NCBI GenBank assembly: GCA_963780635.1
Contig: CAWACW010000015.1
Span: 434,001-498,000 of the forward strand
Length of the DNA: 64,000 bases
Direction: 5' to 3'
Source of the DNA: DATEPR01 sp963780635
GTDB lineage: Bacteria > Actinomycetota > Actinomycetes > Mycobacteriales > Pseudonocardiaceae
Both the position numbers and the translations under genes were made by a program. Positions 60,109 through 64,000 of this stretch are shown in pieces (positions within the stretch are counted from its first letter, which is position 1; the number at the start of each line of letters is the position of its first letter). The notes under the pieces are model-generated. The model made no database searches. It was not told the origin of the DNA and worked only from the letters and a program-made list of their open reading frames with translations.

Positions 60109-60749
60109 CCGAGCCTCCTGCGCCGCCGCCGGTTCGTGGCCGTCAGCAGGACACCGCCGCCGATCAGCACAGCCCCCGCGAGCACCGGGCCGAGCACGTC
60201 CACGCCGGTGAACACCAGGCCACCAGGGCCGCGACCACCACCGCCCGGTCCCCCGCCGCCGGAACCGGGACCGCCGCCGCCGGGCTGGGCACTCCGCACC
60301 ACCGTGAACGCGAACACCGCGCCCGCCTTCGACGTCCGGCCGGTGAACGTCACCGTGTGCGCGCCGAGCTGGGAGGGTGCCGAGAAGCGGAAGGTCAAGC
60401 CGCCCTTGGCATCCGTCTTCGCGGTGCCGAGTCCGTGGCCGCCGGGGCCGAGTGTGACGGTGACCTGCTCGTTCGCGGCGAGCTTGGCCACTACACAGGT
60501 CACGCTGTCACCGGAGTGCAGCGCGGGGTGCGTGCCCAGGGATGTGCCTGCCTTGTTGTGGCAGGCCACGGTGCCGGTCGGTGGGATCGCCACGTCGATC
60601 GTCTCGCCGCCGCTGCCACCGGCCGCGCTCGCGACCGGTGCCGTCAACACGACCAGTAGCACGGTCAGCAGCACGCCGAGCAGGGCGCCGAGAGCCGCGC
60701 GCGTGCACTGCCGGGACGGGGTGACGGTCGGCATGCTGGCGTGCCTCAT
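60105..60749 (-). CDS. Secreted surface protein with sorting-signal-like C-terminus
   Basis: 214 residues. A signal peptide (ALGALLGVLLTVLLVVLTAP to ASAA) precedes a single Ig-like beta domain (TVACHNKAGTSLGTHPALHS, VTFTGRTSKAGAVFAFTVVR) with two Cys that could pair. A Gly/Pro-rich spacer follows. The C-terminus has LVFTG, a hydrophobic stretch (VLGPVLAGAVLIGGGVLLTA) and RRRRRR, the order of an LPxTG-type cell-wall sorting signal though with a non-canonical motif. ATG 60749 overlaps the DUF916 gene's stop, and its own stop overlaps the sortase-like start. Confidence 0.75.
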   Translation of the reverse strand: MRHASMPTVTPSRQCTRAALGALLGVLLTVLLVVLTAPVASAAGGSGGETIDVAIPPTGTVACHNKAGTSLGTHPALHSGDSVTCVVAKLAANEQVTVTLGPGGHGLGTAKTDAKGGLTFRFSAPSQLGAHTVTFTGRTSKAGAVFAFTVVRSAQPGGGGPGSGGGGPGGGGRGPGGLVFTGVDVLGPVLAGAVLIGGGVLLTATNRRRRRRLG

Positions 60750-61879
60750 TCCGGGTCGGCCGCGTCGTGCGGATCGGCGGCGGCCGATCTGCCCGCGCCG
60801 ACGCCGCTGAGCTGGGCCTCGCGCCTGCCCTGCTCCAGCGCCGCGGCCACGGCGGCGGCCTGCCTGTGGCGTCGGGTGCGCAGAGACCGCACGAGCGCGT
60901 ACCCGATCGCGATCAGCACCAGCAGCAGCAACAACTGCTCCCACGGTGTCTCGGGCAGTCCGATCGCGTAGGTCGCGGATCTCAGGGGCACGGTCAGCTT
61001 CGGGCTGCCCGGCACGACGGTCGGCGTCACGGTGATGTGCACACCGAGCGGGGCGAGCAGCGGGAAGATCCCGGGGATGCGGGTGGTGACCCGAACCGAA
61101 CCGCCGGGCAGCAGTTCCTCCAGCGACTTCGGGTGCACGGTCGCCAGCGGGATGCCGAACAGGCCGGTCACGGTCACCTGCTGATCGGCACCCAGCCGAA
61201 CGTTGCCGGTGTTGTGCACGGTGTAGGACACGGTCGTGCTGCCGCCACCGAACGGGTTCGGCGTGCCGTGGTAGCCGGACGAGCTGACCGACTCGATGCC
61301 CAGCGTCGGGTGCAGCGCACCGCTCACCCTCAGGTACATGGCGACGCCGACCCGGTCCTCGCGGGCCACCTTGCCACCGTTGAGCGCCTCGGTGACGGAC
61401 GCGATCACACCGCCGACGTGGTCACCGGGCGTGGCGTTGCGCGGCACGTCCACGGTGAACGGCACGTTGAGCCTGCCGCTCGCCGGGACGGTGACCCTGC
61501 TCTGTCCGACATGGACCATCGTGCCGATGTCGATCCGCCGCTGCTTCGCGGGCGCCAGCCCGATCGAGCCACTGGACGTGGTGGTGCCGTCGACCGCGTA
61601 GACGCTGAACGTCACGGGTCGCTTGCTGAAGTTGGTGATCAGCAGGTGATCGGCGATCCGAGTACCCGGCTTCATCTGTGTGTAGGCGAAGTGGGCGCGA
61701 CCGTCCGCGGCCTTGCCGGAGGACGGCTGCACCGACCAGCTGACCGCGACCGGGGCGGCCCGGACCGCACCGGTGGGTGCCGCGACGGCCACCGGTGCTG
61801 CCACCCCGACGAGGCAGGCTGCCAGGAACGCCAGAATCGCCGCCGTGCGCGGGCGGCGGGGGAACCGGTGGGTCGTCAT
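60746..61879 (-). CDS. DUF916 / WxL-interacting-type membrane-anchored surface protein
   Basis: 377 residues: a signal peptide (ILAFLAACLVGVAAPVAVAA) and an extracellular part with two beta-sandwich domains. The first (VSWSVQPSSGKAADGRAHFA, FSVYAVDGTTTSSGSIGLAP) is the DUF916 pattern, and the second starts around IESVSSSGYHG. A C-terminal membrane helix (WEQLLLLLVLIAIGYALV) and a basic cytoplasmic tail close it. In Firmicutes, DUF916 proteins bind WxL-domain proteins to peptidoglycan; here a WxL-like protein is encoded just upstream. ATG 61879 is chosen because AAGGTG precedes it. Confidence 0.85.
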   Translation of the reverse strand: MTTHRFPRRPRTAAILAFLAACLVGVAAPVAVAAPTGAVRAAPVAVSWSVQPSSGKAADGRAHFAYTQMKPGTRIADHLLITNFSKRPVTFSVYAVDGTTTSSGSIGLAPAKQRRIDIGTMVHVGQSRVTVPASGRLNVPFTVDVPRNATPGDHVGGVIASVTEALNGGKVAREDRVGVAMYLRVSGALHPTLGIESVSSSGYHGTPNPFGGGSTTVSYTVHNTGNVRLGADQQVTVTGLFGIPLATVHPKSLEELLPGGSVRVTTRIPGIFPLLAPLGVHITVTPTVVPGSPKLTVPLRSATYAIGLPETPWEQLLLLLVLIAIGYALVRSLRTRRHRQAAAVAAALEQGRREAQLSGVGAGRSAAADPHDAADPE

Positions 61880-61914
61880 GGGGCACCTTCTACTGGTCGA
61901 CACGGGTGGCGAAG

Positions 61915-61942
61915 CGGGGCGGCCTCCCCGCGGGCCGCCCCG
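61915..61942. terminator. Stem-loop between WxL-like and DUF916 genes
   Basis: A perfect 10-bp stem (CGGGGCGGCC / GGCCGCCCCG) with an 8-base loop. On the plus strand it is followed by TTTT. For the minus-strand genes it lies between the two coding regions and may reduce read-through or protect the upstream transcript, giving more of the surface protein than of its partner. Confidence 0.6.
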
Positions 61943-61960
61943 TTTTCCCTGCTACGACAA

Positions 61961-63274
61961 CTACTTGCTCATCAAGGTGACGGTCAGCGTCGCGCTGTAG
62001 TCACCGGGCTGCGTGGCGATCGGGGCCTGCAGGTCCAGACCGGCACCCAGCACGGTCGTGCCCGCACCGTGACCCGCGACGGCGGACGCGAGATCGGCTG
62101 CGGTGCCCAGACCCGGGCTGTTGGCCGTGACGGCGGCACCGGCGGTGACGTCCTGGCCGGCGTTCGCGGTCGTGATCTTCGGCGTCCAGCCCAGGGCGTT
62201 GGCGTCGATGTTGTTGGTACCACTGGTGAAGTCACTCACCGAGCCGGTGACGTCCCAGCCGGCCAGCGGCGTGCGACCGTCGCTGACGGTGACCGGGCTC
62301 AGCGAACCGGTCGAGTCCAGCACGGTGCCGTTGTTCTTCGCGTCGGTCATGCTGACCGGCGTGTTGTCCACGGTCAGCGTCAGGTCGCCGCCCGCGACGA
62401 CGTTCACGTTGATCCGCTCGCCACCGGTGCCACCCTGCGGCGGGGTGGTGCCGCCACCGGCCTGGCTGACGGTCACGGTCACCGGGTCCGAAGTGGACGC
62501 GGCGAACGCGGTGGCGTCGGTCGGCTCGAACCTGGCCGTGATCGAGTCGGCGCCGACGGGCAGCGTCGACACGGACATCGAGGCGGAGCCCTCGGAAACC
62601 GGCTCGGTGCCCAGCGAGGTGGCGCCGTCGAAGAACTCGACGCTACCGGCCGCGTCGTTGCCCGCGGTGTCCTGCGCGGCGACGGTCGCGGTCAGCTGCA
62701 CGGCGGTGCTCGTGTCAGCGGTGGTCGGGTCGGCGACCAGGGAGGTCGTGGTGCCCACCGCGGTCTGGCCACCACCGGCGGGCGGCGTGGCGCTGGTGCT
62801 GTAGGTGCCGTCCGCGTTCAGCGTCCAGAACGTCGACTGCACGTCGACGGCGTTGCCGTCCGTGGCCGGGGCGTCGAAGCAGGCGACGAAGAACTCGTAG
62901 GTGTTGCCGGTGACCAGGTGGAAGGCGGTGACGGCCTGGGCGAACGTGCCCTGCGTCGTGCCGCTGAAGCTCTTGCTCAGGTCGAACTGAGCCGCGTTCA
63001 GCGCGACGGAGAAGTTGCTCGTCGCGCCACCGTCTTCGACGATGCGCAGCACCGCGGACGACTGGAAGCCCGTGGGGCAGCCGTCGGTGGTCGCCCAGGT
63101 CGGCTTCGTGCTGGTCGGGCCGCTGGCCGGGGTGAACGCCAGGTTGCCCGGCTCGGAACCGACGCCGCCGGCCGCCTGTGCCATTCCGGGCACGAGCAGC
63201 GCGGCCGTGACGGACGCACCGACGATCCCCGCCAGCGCCGCCGAGCGCTTCAGTCTCGGTCTGGTGATCTTCAT
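61961..63274 (-). CDS. Secreted Ig-like/WxL-like surface protein
   Basis: 437 residues. Signal peptide (SAALAGIVGASVTAALLVPG to MAQAA) and an N-terminal beta domain with a Cys pair (TDGCPTGFQSS...FVACFDAP). A bacterial Ig-like (Big_3_5 type) domain follows at ~180-270 (TTTSLVADPTTADTSTAVQL, GSVEFFDGATSLGT). The C-terminal ~150-residue domain (LAGWDVTGSVSDFTSGTNNI, NALGWTPKI, DYSATLTVTLMSK) has the pattern of WxL domains. Such domains are held non-covalently to the wall, here probably through the DUF916 protein next to it. It is the best expressed-looking gene of the cluster. The TIR element lies about 145 bases upstream. Confidence 0.85.
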   Translation of the reverse strand: MKITRPRLKRSAALAGIVGASVTAALLVPGMAQAAGGVGSEPGNLAFTPASGPTSTKPTWATTDGCPTGFQSSAVLRIVEDGGATSNFSVALNAAQFDLSKSFSGTTQGTFAQAVTAFHLVTGNTYEFFVACFDAPATDGNAVDVQSTFWTLNADGTYSTSATPPAGGGQTAVGTTTSLVADPTTADTSTAVQLTATVAAQDTAGNDAAGSVEFFDGATSLGTEPVSEGSASMSVSTLPVGADSITARFEPTDATAFAASTSDPVTVTVSQAGGGTTPPQGGTGGERINVNVVAGGDLTLTVDNTPVSMTDAKNNGTVLDSTGSLSPVTVSDGRTPLAGWDVTGSVSDFTSGTNNIDANALGWTPKITTANAGQDVTAGAAVTANSPGLGTAADLASAVAGHGAGTTVLGAGLDLQAPIATQPGDYSATLTVTLMSK

Positions 63275-63418
63275 GGAGGAGTACCCTCATCTCTTCTGTG
63301 TGTGTTGTGCTGGTCCGGCTGCGCTAGCCGGCCGGCCCGGTGCCTGCTCGGACGGTCGGGTCCGGGCAGGCACCGAGCACGGTGGGGTAGTGCCCCCTGG
63401 GACGGCAGTGCCCCTTTT

Positions 63419-63581
63419 AGAGCTGCTAACACGATGGCGTTCGATCAGGGAGCGGCGTCCAGGTGCGCCGGCTGCAAGGCGGAGGAGGCCCCGGTACCGC
63501 TGTTGTACCGGGGCCGACGACAACGCCGCAGCTGGCGTGCCTGGGCGACGCGAGCCGAACAGTTTTTGTGTTAGCAGCTCT
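63419..63581. mobile_element. 163-bp terminal-inverted-repeat element, copy B (MITE-like)
   Basis: Terminal 14-bp inverted repeats AGAGCTGCTAACAC match perfectly at both ends, and the central 11-bp hairpin (GGCCCCGGTAC / GTACCGGGGCC) is perfect. It is close to copy A at 34937 and the same length. TTA is found on both sides if the ends are taken as GAGCTGC, a possible 3-bp target duplication. The right end abuts or forms the stop codon of the binding-protein gene. Confidence 0.75.
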
Positions 63582-64000
63582 TAGACGGGGTTGGTCGTCG
63601 GGTCGAAGGCGCGCAGGTCGTTGGCCACCTGGCCGCAGGTGTGGCCCAGCGGACTGCCGGCCAGCGACGCGAAGCCGAAGTCGGTCAGCGTGAAGGAGTC
63701 CTGGCAGACCGAGGAGTTCGGGCCGACCAGGAGGTTCGACAGGGCCTGGCTGAACGCCGGGTTGCCCGGGGTGACCCGGCTGTCCTGGACGATGTTGTAG
63801 ACCTCACGGGTGATCGGGTACGCGACGTTCAGCGCGCCGCCCACCTCCGGCGCGATCGCCGCCGTGTTGGGGGTCTTCTCCAGGCTGTGGATCGCCGCGT
63901 TGTGCCGACGGTCGTTGTGGCCGTTGCCCTGCGCGATGAACTGGGCGATGGAGAACGGACCGAAACCGTTGGGGTCGTTGGCGTAGGCGGTGCCGTCGTG
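63581..64000 (-). CDS. PstS-like phosphate-binding protein (5' part beyond window)
   Basis: C-terminal ~140 residues of a periplasmic-binding-fold protein of the PstS/PBP-like family, read leftward from beyond the window edge. Visible parts are NDPNGFGPFSIAQFIAQGNG, HNDRRHNAAIHSLEKTPNTA, LNVAYPITREVYNIVQDS and SVCQDSFTLTDFGFASLAG with a Cys pair. The YPITREVYN and DFGF stretches are typical of the substrate-binding proteins found with such actinobacterial surface clusters. Its TAA stop coincides with the end of TIR element copy B, so the natural C-terminus may have been altered. With PstB downstream, phosphate uptake is the likely role. Confidence 0.8.
   Translation of the reverse strand, partial: HDGTAYANDPNGFGPFSIAQFIAQGNGHNDRRHNAAIHSLEKTPNTAAIAPEVGGALNVAYPITREVYNIVQDSRVTPGNPAFSQALSNLLVGPNSSVCQDSFTLTDFGFASLAGSPLGHTCGQVANDLRAFDPTTNPV

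Noticed and set aside
60767..63574. A 935-residue plus-strand open frame across the surface-protein cluster
   Set aside because: It is the complement of three genes with signal peptides and membrane helices and shows no family match.
1..64000. CRISPR arrays, tRNA or rRNA genes and complete insertion sequences
   Set aside because: No regularly spaced short repeats with unique spacers, no tRNA-like cloverleaf ends and no transposase gene were recognised on reading.

Overview
The window is high-GC DNA with actinobacterial codon use. Its gene content (F420-dependent enzymes, a Cfp29-type encapsulin, a wax-ester synthase/DGAT, a PASTA-less Ser/Thr kinase, DasR-like and PucR/IclR/HxlR/TetR regulators) suggests a soil-type filamentous actinobacterium, perhaps Pseudonocardiales. 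The genus is inference. No rRNA, tRNA or CRISPR was seen.

Layout. 1-7.1 kb: left-edge serB (cut), cytochrome oxidase ctaD, a DUF305-like lipoprotein, an APH-type kinase, a 1.2-kb array of hairpin-forming repeats, an ankyrin protein and a DUF998 membrane protein. 7.5-22.8 kb: a large purine-salvage/catabolism region. It has a PucR regulator divergent from a three-subunit xanthine dehydrogenase with an 8-oxoguanine-deaminase-like amidohydrolase; a translationally coupled minus-strand operon glxK-allB-alc-mtnA-like; the divergent uraD-uraH-uricase operon; and an IclR regulator. Together these cover xanthine to urate to allantoin to allantoate to glyoxylate/glycerate. 23.4-36.6 kb: WS/DGAT, small membrane and acidic proteins, a kinase, ArgJ plus an acyltransferase, a GH3 glycosidase, a GH18 chitinase behind a DasR-type operator with a chitinase remnant behind it, and a serine beta-lactamase-fold hydrolase.

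37.0-44.2 kb is the most striking part: six co-directional, tightly spaced genes encode two different encapsulin systems in a row. First come two paralogous family 2B-type shells (HK97 fold with an inserted cyclic-nucleotide-binding-like domain), then a polyprenyl diphosphate synthase and an IspH carrying a 118-residue N-terminal extension. These are followed directly by a DyP peroxidase with a C-terminal encapsulation peptide and a Cfp29-like family 1 encapsulin.

44.2-56.6 kb: F420 enzymes and regulator/target pairs with visible palindromic operators, a transglutaminase-like protein, a DUF2236 protein, an SDR, a TetR, gene remnants and tandem repeats, a secreted protein, an MBL-fold enzyme, LysR, and an MFS pump divergent from HxlR. 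56.6-64 kb: a minus-strand cell-surface/phosphate cluster (PBP-like binding protein, WxL/Ig-like surface protein, DUF916 protein, sorting-signal protein, a sortase fold lacking its catalytic Cys and His, PstB, metallophosphoesterase). Several single-base frameshifts lie in the last two genes. Two copies of a 163-bp terminal-inverted-repeat element sit at 34.9 and 63.4 kb.
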